From contig JAGACA010000006.1 in the NCBI GenBank assembly GCA_017614315.1, positions 186,001 through 250,000 of the forward strand: DNA of 64,000 nucleotides. Reading direction: 5' to 3'. This document shows positions 8,075-16,927 of the stretch, piece by piece. Source of the DNA: Clostridia bacterium. GTDB taxonomy: Bacteria > Bacillota > Clostridia > Christensenellales > CAG-138. The notes under the pieces are model-generated. The model made no database searches, was not told the origin of the DNA, and saw nothing but the letters and a program-made list of their open reading frames with translations. The position numbers and the translations under genes were made by a program. Numbering within the stretch: the first letter of the stretch is position 1; the number at the start of each line of letters is the position of its first letter.

Positions 8075-9610
8075 ATGCTTGCGAAGATGATGAGCTACGG
8101 TCTTATCGGGATCGACGGGATCCCGATAACAGTCGAGATCGATATTGCGCGCGGGGCGCAGACCGTCGATACGGTCGGTCTGCCCGACAACGCCGTAAAG
8201 GAATCGAGGGAGAGGATCAGATCCGCCATACTCAACAGCGGGTATGAGTTTCCCCAGATGCACGTGCTCGTCAATCTCGCTCCGGCAGATATCAAAAAAG
8301 AGGGCACGGTCTACGATCTGCCCATCGCCCTCGGCATACTTGCCGCAAAAGGCGCGTTCCCGGCTATGGCCGCCGAAGACTGCGTGATAGTCGGCGAGCT
8401 TGCGCTCGACGGCAGCGTGCGCTCGGTAACGGGCGTTCTGCCAATGGTCATCGACGCTCACGACCGCGGATTCAGGAAGTTCATGATCCCCGCTGCGAAC
8501 GCGGACGAAGCCTCGTTTTTCGGCGATATTGATATATATCCCGTAAAGAACCTCATCGAGGCCTGCAGACATTTCAAAGGCTCATGTCCCATAGCGCCTC
8601 ATCCGCAGCTAGATTGGAGCGGGCATAAGACGCACTATGCGTACGATTTTTCCGAAATAAAGGGACAGCAGGCTGCAAAACGCGCCGCGGAGATCGCCTG
8701 CGCGGGAAACCATAACCTTTTGCTTATCGGCAGCCCCGGTTCCGGCAAAACGATGCTTGCAAGGAGCATACCGTCGATCCTGCCCGAGATAACGATGGAG
8801 GAATCGCTCGAAATCACAAGGATCCATTCCGTCGCGGGCGAGCTTAAAGGGAGGGGCATCATAACAGAAAGACCCTTCCGCGCTCCGCACCATTCGGCGT
8901 CGATACCTTCTCTCGTCGGAGGCGGAGCAAGGGCTCTCCCCGGCGAGATCAGCCTCGCCCATTACGGCGTGCTGTTCATGGACGAGTTCCCGCTTTTCCC
9001 GCCTTCCGTACTCGACGCATTAAGACAGCCGCTCGAGGACGGGACGGTCACAATAACGAGAGCTGCGGCAAAGACGACCTATCCCGCGGAGATAATGCTC
9101 GTTGCCGCAATGAATCCCTGTCCGTGCGGCAATTACGGCTCAAAAACGAAGGAATGCCGATGCTCGCCCCTGCAGATCGAGCGCTACCGAAACCGCATAA
9201 GCTCGCCGCTCCTCGACAGGCTCGATATCCATATCGAGATGAACGAGGTGGATTATAAGGACCTTACCGACAGAGCTCCCGGCGAAAGCTCGGCGTCTAT
9301 CCGCGAAAGGGTACTCGCTGCGAGGCTGAGGCAGAAGGAGAGGTACAGGGACGAGGGAGTCCTCTTCAATTCACAGCTTTCCACGGCGCAGTTAAGAAAG
9401 TACTGTCGAATGGCTCCCGACGCGGAGGAGCTCCTGCATACCGCTTATGACAGGCTCAAACTCTCGGCAAGGGGCTATACGAGGATAATAAAAGTGTCGA
9501 GATCGATAGCTGATCTCGACGGCTCGGACAAGATAGAAAAGAAGCATGTGCTCGAGGCGGTGCAGTTCAGAGGCCTCGACGAAAAATACTGGGGCAGCAG
9601 CAGGGGTTGA
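8075..9610 (+). CDS. comM: YifB/ComM family Mg-chelatase-like AAA+ ATPase
   Basis: The 511-residue protein has the three-part architecture of YifB/ComM. An N-terminal Lon-protease-like fold (GARTVDTVGLPD-type segment, DIKKEGTVYDLPIALGIL) comes first. An AAA+ module with Walker A GSPGSGKTM and Walker B VLFMDEFP follows, then a C-terminal Mg-chelatase helical domain after CPCGNYG. ComM homologues help branch migration during natural transformation; the adjacent dprA makes that role plausible here. I start it at ATGCTTGCG (8075), behind GGGAAAGG; a longer frame reaches back into gtrA but lacks a ribosome-binding site. Confidence 0.94.
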   Translation: MLAKMMSYGLIGIDGIPITVEIDIARGAQTVDTVGLPDNAVKESRERIRSAILNSGYEFPQMHVLVNLAPADIKKEGTVYDLPIALGILAAKGAFPAMAAEDCVIVGELALDGSVRSVTGVLPMVIDAHDRGFRKFMIPAANADEASFFGDIDIYPVKNLIEACRHFKGSCPIAPHPQLDWSGHKTHYAYDFSEIKGQQAAKRAAEIACAGNHNLLLIGSPGSGKTMLARSIPSILPEITMEESLEITRIHSVAGELKGRGIITERPFRAPHHSASIPSLVGGGARALPGEISLAHYGVLFMDEFPLFPPSVLDALRQPLEDGTVTITRAAAKTTYPAEIMLVAAMNPCPCGNYGSKTKECRCSPLQIERYRNRISSPLLDRLDIHIEMNEVDYKDLTDRAPGESSASIRERVLAARLRQKERYRDEGVLFNSQLSTAQLRKYCRMAPDAEELLHTAYDRLKLSARGYTRIIKVSRSIADLDGSDKIEKKHVLEAVQFRGLDEKYWGSSRG

Positions 9611-9616
9611 TTCTGT

Positions 9617-10741
9617 ATGGATTACAACCTTCGTGACAGAGCATGGATATGGCTTAACTCGGCGGTCGGCACCAACGTCAGACTTGCCGACGAGCTTATT
9701 TTCATAAACGACGGGCTGCTGCCGCTGTTCGACTCGGTGCGAAAAGGAAAGCCGATCAGGCTTCCCGCATCGAGCGGCGAGTCTCTTTTGGATACGCTTA
9801 AAAAACGCTCGGACGACAGGAGCATCGACGCGGCGATAAGCAAGCTCGATTCGATCGGAGCAGCTGCGGTCACCCGCGACAACGCCGATTACCCCAATCT
9901 CCTGCGCGAGATCTACGATCCGCCTACGGTACTTTTCGTAAAGGGAAAGCTTAAGAGCAGCATCCGGCTTCCCATCGCCGTGATCGGCTCCAGGAAATGC
10001 TCCGACTACGGCAGAAGCATGGCCGAACGCTTCGGCAGGGAGCTCGCCAAGAAGGGCGCATGCGTGATCTCGGGTATGGCGGAGGGCTGCGATTCCGCCG
10101 CGGCGCTCGGAGCGCTCTCCGTAAAGGTGGCGGAATATCCCACGATCGCCGTGCTCGGAAGCGGGATCGACGTGGTCTATCCCTCGTCGAACAGGAAGCT
10201 TTACGATGCGATAGCGGAAAGGGGCGCCGTCATATCGGAGCTTTCGCCCGGGAAACGTCCCTCGCGCGAGAGCTTTCCTCAAAGGAACCGACTGATAAGC
10301 GGAATGTCGAAGGGCGTCCTTGTCGCCGAAGCCGGCTTAAAGAGCGGAACCAGCATAACCGTCGGCTTTGCGCACGATCAGGGCAGGGACGTATTCGCCG
10401 TTCCGGGCAGGATCACCGATATCATGAGCGCCGGATCGAACCAGCTTATAAAGCAAGGCGCAGCCAAGGCTGTTTTCGGCGTGGACGACATACTCTTCGA
10501 ATATGGAGTATTCGTTATCCCGGAGGAGCCGAAAAAGGAAAAATCCGTCCTTTCGGATCTTTCTCCAAAGCAGAAAATGATATACGAGGAGCTCATGCTC
10601 GGAGAAAAAACAGCCGATTTTTTATGTGAAAAACTCGGTTTTGACGTTTCCGAAATAAATATCTACTTGACAGAAATGGAATTATCGGGAATAATAAATA
10701 GACTTCAAAACGGATCGTATTCGATCCAGAGCAGAACATAA
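9617..10741 (+). CDS. dprA: DNA processing protein DprA
   Basis: DprA binds incoming single-stranded DNA and loads RecA during transformation. The 374-residue product has an N-terminal helical region and the Rossmann-like DprA core (about residues 115-310). That core contains IGSRKCSDYGRSMA, SGMAEGCDSAAALGAL, LGSGIDVVYPSSN and FPQRNRLISGMSKG. A C-terminal winged-helix segment follows (about 315-372). It lies 6 bases after comM. Together they suggest a DNA-uptake or recombination role, though competence itself cannot be inferred from two genes. Confidence 0.96.
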   Translation: MDYNLRDRAWIWLNSAVGTNVRLADELIFINDGLLPLFDSVRKGKPIRLPASSGESLLDTLKKRSDDRSIDAAISKLDSIGAAAVTRDNADYPNLLREIYDPPTVLFVKGKLKSSIRLPIAVIGSRKCSDYGRSMAERFGRELAKKGACVISGMAEGCDSAAALGALSVKVAEYPTIAVLGSGIDVVYPSSNRKLYDAIAERGAVISELSPGKRPSRESFPQRNRLISGMSKGVLVAEAGLKSGTSITVGFAHDQGRDVFAVPGRITDIMSAGSNQLIKQGAAKAVFGVDDILFEYGVFVIPEEPKKEKSVLSDLSPKQKMIYEELMLGEKTADFLCEKLGFDVSEINIYLTEMELSGIINRLQNGSYSIQSRT

Positions 10742-10776
10742 CGGAAAATGACCGCTGAAAGGATCTAATTGACAAA

Positions 10777-12882
10777 ATGACGGACACACTCGTAATCGTT
10801 GAGTCTCCCGCAAAGGCAAAGACCATCGCAAAGTATCTCGGTTCAAAGTACAGAGTCATCGCATCGAACGGACATGTGAGGGATCTTCCCAAAAGTCAGC
10901 TCGGCGTCGATATAGCAAAGGATTTCGAGCCCAAGTATATCACTCTGCGCGGGCGAGGCGAAGTTCTTGAAAAGATAAAGAAGGAAGCAAAGCAGGCCAA
11001 AAAGGTCCTGCTCGCTACCGACCCTGACCGCGAAGGAGAAGCGATAAGCTGGCATCTTGCCAAGTCTTTGAATATCGATCCCTCGGCAAGCTGCCGCGTG
11101 GTCTTCAACGAGATAACGAAATCGGTGCTCCAGGCTTCTATCAAAAAGGCGAGACCCATCGACGAGAACCTTGTCGACGCTCAGCAGGCGAGGCGCGTCC
11201 TCGATAGGCTCGTGGGCTATAAGATCAGCCCGCTCCTTTGGGCGAAGGTCAGGAAGGGACTCTCCGCCGGACGCGTGCAGTCCGTCGCAACGAGGATAAT
11301 ATGCGACCGCGAGCAGGAGATAATGGATTTTAACGCCGAGGAGTACTGGACTATCACCGCATACCTTGCCGCGCCTCATTCGAGAAAGCCCATCGAGGCA
11401 AAGTTCTTCGGCTATAACGGCGAGAAGACGGATGTTAAGACCGACGATGAAGCGAAAGAGGTCGTTCGCCGCTCCGAAGGCAAGCCCTTCGTGCTTACCG
11501 AAACAAAACGCTCTGAAAAGCTGAAGAACGCCCCCGCGCCATTCACTACCAGCTCCATGCTCCAGGAGGCGTCGAGAAAGCTCGGCATTTCCCCAAAGAT
11601 CGCCATGTCGCTCGCTCAGCAGCTCTATGAGGGCGTCGATATCGACGGCAAGGGCTCCGTGGCTCTTATCACTTACATCCGTACCGACTCCGTCAGGGTC
11701 TCCGCAGAGGCGCAGACTATGGCGCTTGAGTTCATTAAAAACAGCTACGGCGATAAATACGTTCCGAAAAAGCCGAACGTATATAAGGGCAGATCAAACG
11801 CTCAGGACGCGCATGAGGCGATAAGGCCGACGAACCTTCTAATCGAGCCGTCCATGATCAAGGATTCCGTCAAATCCGGCCTTTACAGACTATACAAGCT
11901 CATTTACGAACGTTTTCTTGCGAGTCAGATGACCGGCGCAAACTATGAAGTCACGCATTTGACGTTCAACGCGGGCGACTGCACTTATAAGGCGAACGGC
12001 GTTCGGACGGTCTTCGACGGCTACACGAAGCTCTACACCGAATCCTCGGACGACGCGGAGGAGAAGGAGGGCACGCTGCCTGAGCTTCCCGAGGACGCAA
12101 AGCTCACTGCCTCGGAGATCAAGCCCACTCAGCATTTCACTCAGCCGCCTGCAAGGTATACCGAGGCTTCGCTCGTAAAGACGCTCGAGGAAAAGGGCAT
12201 CGGCCGCCCGAGCACCTATTCTCCCACGATCTCCACGATCATTGACAGGGGCTATGTTTGCCGCGAGAAGAAACAGCTTTTGCCGACGGAGCTCGGTTTT
12301 GTCGTAACACAGCTCATGAAGGAAAACTTCAGCGATATCGTCGACATCGCTTTCACCGCAGATATGGAGCAAAAGCTTGACGAAGTCGAAGAGGGCAAAA
12401 AGGAATGGCGTAAGGTCATCGGCGAGTTCTACGGCCCGTTCGAGAGCTCTGTCGACGAGGCCTTCAAGAACGTCGAGCACGTCAAGATCAAGGACGAGGT
12501 CTCGGACGTCGTCTGCGACAAATGCGGCGCTCTGATGGTCTACAAGGTCGGAAGATTCGGCAAGTTCCTTGCCTGTCCCAATTATCCCACCTGCAAAAAC
12601 ACCAAGCGCATCGTCGAAAAGATCGGAGTCAAGTGCCCTAAGTGCGGCGCGGAGCTTATAAAGCTTCACACGAAAAAGGGAAGGGCGTTCTACGGCTGCG
12701 AGCATCATCCCGACTGCGGGTTCGTTTCATGGCTTCGTCCCACCGGCGATTCCTGCCCGAAATGCGGAAAGTACATGGTACAAAAGATCGGCAAGAACGG
12801 AAGCTATAAACAGTGCTCGGATACCGAAGGCTGCGGATATGTGATGCGCACGCCCTCAAAGAAAAGCGATCCGGAAGAATGA
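10777..12882 (+). CDS. topA: DNA topoisomerase I
   Basis: The 701-residue type IA topoisomerase relaxes negative supercoils. The Toprim domain begins VIVESPAKAKTIAKYLG and contains LATDPDREGEAISWH. The catalytic tyrosine is Tyr300 in LITYIRTDS. The C terminus carries three topoisomerase zinc-ribbon modules, each with four cysteines or near variants (CDKCGALM...CPNYPTC, CPKCGAEL...CEHHPDC, CPKCGKYM...CSDTEGC). The third is a slightly degenerate copy. The gene follows dprA by 35 bases, as in Bacillus, and its TGA overlaps the start of trmFO. Confidence 0.98.
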   Translation: MTDTLVIVESPAKAKTIAKYLGSKYRVIASNGHVRDLPKSQLGVDIAKDFEPKYITLRGRGEVLEKIKKEAKQAKKVLLATDPDREGEAISWHLAKSLNIDPSASCRVVFNEITKSVLQASIKKARPIDENLVDAQQARRVLDRLVGYKISPLLWAKVRKGLSAGRVQSVATRIICDREQEIMDFNAEEYWTITAYLAAPHSRKPIEAKFFGYNGEKTDVKTDDEAKEVVRRSEGKPFVLTETKRSEKLKNAPAPFTTSSMLQEASRKLGISPKIAMSLAQQLYEGVDIDGKGSVALITYIRTDSVRVSAEAQTMALEFIKNSYGDKYVPKKPNVYKGRSNAQDAHEAIRPTNLLIEPSMIKDSVKSGLYRLYKLIYERFLASQMTGANYEVTHLTFNAGDCTYKANGVRTVFDGYTKLYTESSDDAEEKEGTLPELPEDAKLTASEIKPTQHFTQPPARYTEASLVKTLEEKGIGRPSTYSPTISTIIDRGYVCREKKQLLPTELGFVVTQLMKENFSDIVDIAFTADMEQKLDEVEEGKKEWRKVIGEFYGPFESSVDEAFKNVEHVKIKDEVSDVVCDKCGALMVYKVGRFGKFLACPNYPTCKNTKRIVEKIGVKCPKCGAELIKLHTKKGRAFYGCEHHPDCGFVSWLRPTGDSCPKCGKYMVQKIGKNGSYKQCSDTEGCGYVMRTPSKKSDPEE

Positions 12883-14183
12883 CGGAGCCGATCGTAAACG
12901 TAATAGGCGCTGGGCTTGCCGGATGCGAAGCGGCGTATCAGCTCGCTTCCCGCGGAATCCGCGTGAGGCTTGTCGACATGAAGCCCAACAGGCTTTCTCC
13001 AGCTCATAAGCTCGGTTCGTTCTCCGAACTCGTATGCTCCAACTCATTGCGCTCCGATAATATCGAAAACGCCGTAGGGCTCCTCAAAGAGGAGCTGCGG
13101 CGTTTAAATTCACTTATAATGAGATCCGCGGACAAAACGAGGATCCCCGCAGGCGGCGCGCTCGCGGTCGACAGGACGGGCTTTTCCGAATTCATTACCG
13201 ACGAGCTCAAAAACAACGGGAACGTCGAGATCGTATCCGAAGAGATAAAGCGGATACCGGATGGTTATACCGTGATCGCGACCGGACCTTTGACGGACGG
13301 CGAGCTCCTTCGGGACGTCGAGAAGGTGACCGGCGCGTGCCTTCATTTCCATGACGCAGCGGCGCCGATCGTCTCGCGCGATTCCATCGACATGGACAAG
13401 GTGTTCTTTCTTTCAAGATACGACAGGGGAGAGGATTATCTTAATTGTCCGATGAACGCCGAGGAGTATTTCGGCTTCGTGCGCGAGCTCGTGAAAGCAG
13501 AAACCGCGCCTCTTCACGAATTCGAAACGCCGAAGGTATTCGAGGGCTGTATGCCTGTCGAGGTGATGGCGAAACGCGGAGAAATGACGCTTGCGTATGG
13601 GCCCTTGAAGCCCGTCGGGCTGGTCGATCCGTGCACGGGCAAACAGCCTTTCGCCGTCGTACAGCTCAGGCGCGACAACGAAGCCGGCACGCTTTACAAC
13701 ATGGTCGGGTTCCAGACCAATCTTAAATTCGGCGAACAGAAGCGTGTTTTCAGCATGATACCCGGCCTTGAAAAAGCGGAGTTTATTCGCTGCGGCGTGA
13801 TGCACCGCAACTCATATATGGAGTCTCCGGGCAAGCTGACGCCGTGGTTCGAGTTCAAGGGCAGGGAAGGTCTGTTCTTTGCCGGACAGATAACCGGCGT
13901 CGAGGGATACGTCGAAAGCGCCGCATCGGGATTTGTTGCCGGAGTCAATATGGCGAGGCGCGTTCGCGGCGAGGCAATGCTCGATTTCGGAGCGTCGACC
14001 GCGATAGGTTCTCTCGGGCACTATGTTTCCGAATATAACGGGTCGGATTTTCAGCCGATGAATGTAACGTTCGGCATAATGGATCCGCCCGAAACGCGAA
14101 TAAGATCAAAGAAGGAACGCTGCGCTTATATAGCGAAGCGATCTCTGGCTCTTATCAACGAATACACAGAAGGAGTGTTATAA
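12879..14183 (+). CDS. trmFO: Folate-dependent tRNA (uracil-5-)-methyltransferase TrmFO
   Basis: TrmFO makes m5U54 in tRNA using methylenetetrahydrofolate and FAD. The 434-residue product begins with a dinucleotide-binding motif VIGAGLAGCEAAYQLASRG. It also has NPRLSP-type VDMKPNRLSPAHK, the conserved ELVCSNSLRS segment and the C-terminal GLFFAGQITGVEGYVESAA FAD motif. The ATG at 12879 overlaps the topA stop (ATGA), so translation is coupled. In Bacillus xerC sits between trmFO and hslV; here hslV follows directly and the only Xer-type gene in the window is at 42.4 kb. Confidence 0.97.
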   Translation: MTEPIVNVIGAGLAGCEAAYQLASRGIRVRLVDMKPNRLSPAHKLGSFSELVCSNSLRSDNIENAVGLLKEELRRLNSLIMRSADKTRIPAGGALAVDRTGFSEFITDELKNNGNVEIVSEEIKRIPDGYTVIATGPLTDGELLRDVEKVTGACLHFHDAAAPIVSRDSIDMDKVFFLSRYDRGEDYLNCPMNAEEYFGFVRELVKAETAPLHEFETPKVFEGCMPVEVMAKRGEMTLAYGPLKPVGLVDPCTGKQPFAVVQLRRDNEAGTLYNMVGFQTNLKFGEQKRVFSMIPGLEKAEFIRCGVMHRNSYMESPGKLTPWFEFKGREGLFFAGQITGVEGYVESAASGFVAGVNMARRVRGEAMLDFGASTAIGSLGHYVSEYNGSDFQPMNVTFGIMDPPETRIRSKKERCAYIAKRSLALINEYTEGVL

Positions 14184-14720
14184 ATGGATCAGTTTAAGGG
14201 AACGACGATCGTCGCGGTCAAATCCGAGACCGGCTGCGCCATAGCGGGCGACGGACAGGTAACTCTCGGTGAAAACACCATCATGAAGCATACCGCGCGA
14301 AAGGTCAGAAGGATCTATAACGACAAGGTCGTCGTGGGTTTTGCCGGTGCGGTCGCCGACGCATTCGCGCTTTGCGACAGGTTTGAGGCCAAGCTCGAGC
14401 AGTTCGGCGGCGGTCTTTCCCGCGCCGCGGTTGCGCTTGCGCAGGAATGGCGGAGCGACAAGGTAATGCGCCAGCTCCAAGCGCTGCTTATCTGTGCGGA
14501 TAAGGACGAGCTCCTTATCATTTCCGGCACCGGCGAGGTCATAGCGCCGGACGACGGTATAGCGGCGATTGGTTCCGGCGGCATGTTCGCTCTCGCAGCG
14601 GCGAGAGCACTCAAGAACAACACGTCGCTGTCGGCAAAAGATATCGCGGAGAAGGCGATACTCATCGCTTCGGACATCTGCGTGTATACCAACGGCAACG
14701 TTACGGTCGAGGAGGTGTAA
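14184..14720 (+). CDS. hslV: ATP-dependent protease peptidase subunit HslV
   Basis: HslV is the proteolytic ring of the HslUV (ClpQY) protease. The 178-residue product has the N-terminal nucleophile segment [30 protein letters not shown] and [16 protein letters not shown]. The expected nucleophile is Thr7 rather than the residue after the initiator Met, so a six-residue leader (MDQFKG) must be removed. The start codon abuts the trmFO stop and is preceded by AAGGAGTG. The next gene encodes the partner ATPase. Confidence 0.97.
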   Translation: MDQFKGTTIVAVKSETGCAIAGDGQVTLGENTIMKHTARKVRRIYNDKVVVGFAGAVADAFALCDRFEAKLEQFGGGLSRAAVALAQEWRSDKVMRQLQALLICADKDELLIISGTGEVIAPDDGIAAIGSGGMFALAAARALKNNTSLSAKDIAEKAILIASDICVYTNGNVTVEEV

Positions 14721-14722
14721 AA

Positions 14723-16120
14723 ATGCTTACTCCCAAACAGATAGTCGAACAGCTCGACAGGTTCATCGTCGGACAGGACGAAGCGAAGCGCCAGGTCGCT
14801 ATCGCGCTGCGGAACAGGTATCGCCGTTCCCGCCTTCCCGCGGAGATAAAAGAGGAGATCACTCCGAAGAACATAATCATGATGGGCCCGACGGGCGTCG
14901 GAAAGACCGAGATTTCAAGAAGGCTCGCAAAGCTTGTCGACGCTCCGTTCGTCAAGGTCGAAGCTACAAAGTTTACCGAGGTCGGTTACGTAGGCCGTGA
15001 CGTCGATTCTATGGTCAGGGATCTTGTCGAAGCTTCCATCAGGCTTTGCAAACAGGCGGCGTACGAGCGCGTGCGCCTGATGGCAGAGGCCGCAGCGGAA
15101 CAGAGGCTCGTCGACCTTCTTTCCGAGGATCCCGGTACAAGGAAAAGGAAGAGCAAGGCTGCAAATCTCTTCGGCCTGCAGATGCTTCTCGGCCCCGGAA
15201 CGGAAAACAATCCCGAACCTGAACCGACCGAGGAAGAGATCAACACAAGGAAAAGCAAAAGGGAAGCCATACTCGATTCCCTGCGCAAGGGCGAGCTCGA
15301 GGAAAACATCGTTACGGTCGAGGTGACCGAGTCGAACAGCGGCTCCGACGCCATGCTTGCGATGGGCATAGATCTTAACTTGAATGAGATGTTCGGCGGC
15401 ATGCTCCCCAAAAAGAAAAAGCAGAGAAAGGTACCTGTCAAGGAGGCGCGCCGTATTCTGATCGCCGAAGAATCCGACAAGCTTATCGACATGGACGAGG
15501 TAATCGACCGGGCGGTCGAGCGCGCAGAACAGGACGGGATAATATTCATCGACGAGATCGATAAGATCGCTGCGTCCGGTCACGTCGGCGGCGCGGACGT
15601 TTCGAGAGAGGGCGTCCAGCGGGACATACTTCCGATAGTCGAGGGCTCGACCGTAAATACCAAGTACGGCCCCGTAAAGACGGATTACATGCTTTTCATC
15701 GCGGCAGGCGCGTTCCACGTTTCGAAGGTTTCCGACCTTATCCCCGAGCTTCAGGGACGTTTTCCGATCAGGGTAAAGCTCAACGCGCTTTCGGTCGAGG
15801 ATTACGAGAATATCCTTACTCAGCCTGAAAATGCGGTCACAAAGCAGTATGAAGCGCTGCTTCTTACCGATAACATAAGGCTAAGCTTCGACGACGACGC
15901 AAAACGCGCGATAGCCGAGGCCGCGTACCACGCGAACGAGACGAGCGAAAACATAGGCGCGAGACGCCTTCACACGATCATCGAAAACCTTTTGGAGGAC
16001 ATCTCCTTCAACGCATCGGGAGATCATCCGATGATCGACGTCGTGATCAACAAAAACTATGTCGACAGCCATCTCAACGTGTCAAAGGCTTCCGACGATC
16101 TGAATAAGTTCATCGTATAA
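14723..16120 (+). CDS. hslU: ATP-dependent protease ATPase subunit HslU
   Basis: The 465-residue AAA+ unfoldase feeds substrates to HslV. It starts [20 protein letters not shown], has Walker [16 protein letters not shown] and Walker [12 protein letters not shown]. It shows the HslU pattern of a charged I-domain insert between them (about residues 130-250, rich in Glu, Lys and Arg) and [19 protein letters not shown] near the C terminus. The gene is 2 bases after hslV with GAGGTG as ribosome-binding site. CodY, which follows hslU in Bacillus, is absent. Confidence 0.97.
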   Translation: MLTPKQIVEQLDRFIVGQDEAKRQVAIALRNRYRRSRLPAEIKEEITPKNIIMMGPTGVGKTEISRRLAKLVDAPFVKVEATKFTEVGYVGRDVDSMVRDLVEASIRLCKQAAYERVRLMAEAAAEQRLVDLLSEDPGTRKRKSKAANLFGLQMLLGPGTENNPEPEPTEEEINTRKSKREAILDSLRKGELEENIVTVEVTESNSGSDAMLAMGIDLNLNEMFGGMLPKKKKQRKVPVKEARRILIAEESDKLIDMDEVIDRAVERAEQDGIIFIDEIDKIAASGHVGGADVSREGVQRDILPIVEGSTVNTKYGPVKTDYMLFIAAGAFHVSKVSDLIPELQGRFPIRVKLNALSVEDYENILTQPENAVTKQYEALLLTDNIRLSFDDDAKRAIAEAAYHANETSENIGARRLHTIIENLLEDISFNASGDHPMIDVVINKNYVDSHLNVSKASDDLNKFIV

Positions 16121-16176
16121 AGGATAATCTCTAATATGAGCCGAATTGATATACGGCTTATAAAGGAGATCGACAG

Positions 16177-16866
16177 ATGAGCAAAAGAATAACGGCTTTA
16201 CTGCTGTTGATTATCGTTTTCTTAAGCGGCTGCGGAAAGAGGGGAGGAGAAGCGCCCTCACTTCTTTCCGATGAAGCCGTTTTGATTTCCGAAAAGCATT
16301 TTGCGCTTGCGGAACCGACCGTATGGATCACCGAATATGAGCCTGCTCCGACGGAGCTTCTTACACCCGAACCGACCGAGATACCGGAGGAGATAGTCGA
16401 AGCGCTGATCCCTGCGCCTGCATCGACCGAACTCCCGACTCCGGAGCCGAACGGAAGAAATGTTTATTACACGGTCAGCCCCGGTCAGTTTACGGACGAA
16501 GAGATATACCTTGTCGCAAGGTTCATTACCTGCGAGGCAAGGTACGCCGGCGACGAGGGACAAAGGTCGGTAGCAAGCGTGGTGCTTAACAGGGTGCTCA
16601 ACTCATCCGGCAGGTTCCCGAGCACTGTGACCGGAGTGCTTTTGCAGCGCAATCAGTTCGTAAAAAAGGATAAGCTTTACAGCACCGAGCCGACGAGCAA
16701 GGCGCTCAAAAACGCCAGATACGTCTTTTCAGAGCACGGCTCCACGCTCCCGAAGATGGTCCTGTTTTATAAGGCTGCTTTTCTCGGAACGACTTGGGAG
16801 GATTATATGGATTACTATAAGACGATCGAGGGCAACTGTTTCTTTTACGGAAAATATTACTTCTGA
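16177..16866 (+). CDS. SleB-type cell-wall hydrolase lipoprotein
   Basis: The 229-residue protein has a lipoprotein signal with lipobox LSGC (Cys19). A low-complexity Pro/Glu/Thr-rich spacer follows (repeated TPEPT-like units, about residues 50-95), then a Hydrolase_2 (SleB/CwlJ-like) domain from about 105. Domain landmarks are FTDEEIYLVARFITCEA (with the probable catalytic Glu), GQRSVASVVLNRV and FPSTVTGVLLQ. SleB relatives cut peptidoglycan, classically spore cortex. The membrane-anchored form suggests an outward-facing enzyme. AAAGGAGATC precedes the start; the gene ends before a strong terminator. Confidence 0.87.
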   Translation: MSKRITALLLLIIVFLSGCGKRGGEAPSLLSDEAVLISEKHFALAEPTVWITEYEPAPTELLTPEPTEIPEEIVEALIPAPASTELPTPEPNGRNVYYTVSPGQFTDEEIYLVARFITCEARYAGDEGQRSVASVVLNRVLNSSGRFPSTVTGVLLQRNQFVKKDKLYSTEPTSKALKNARYVFSEHGSTLPKMVLFYKAAFLGTTWEDYMDYYKTIEGNCFFYGKYYF

Positions 16867-16892
16867 TACTATGCTTTTTCAGAACAGATACT

Positions 16893-16927
16893 GATACCGC
16901 TATTAATCGAAAGGCGGTATCTTTTTT
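16893..16927 (+). terminator. Intrinsic terminator that also carries the next gene's ribosome-binding site
   Basis: GATACCGC (16893-16900) pairs perfectly with GCGGTATC (16914-16921), followed by six T (16922-16927). The ATG of the next gene is the very next base. Its only Shine-Dalgarno-like sequence, AAAGGCGG, lies in the loop and 3' arm of the hairpin. Confidence 0.8.
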
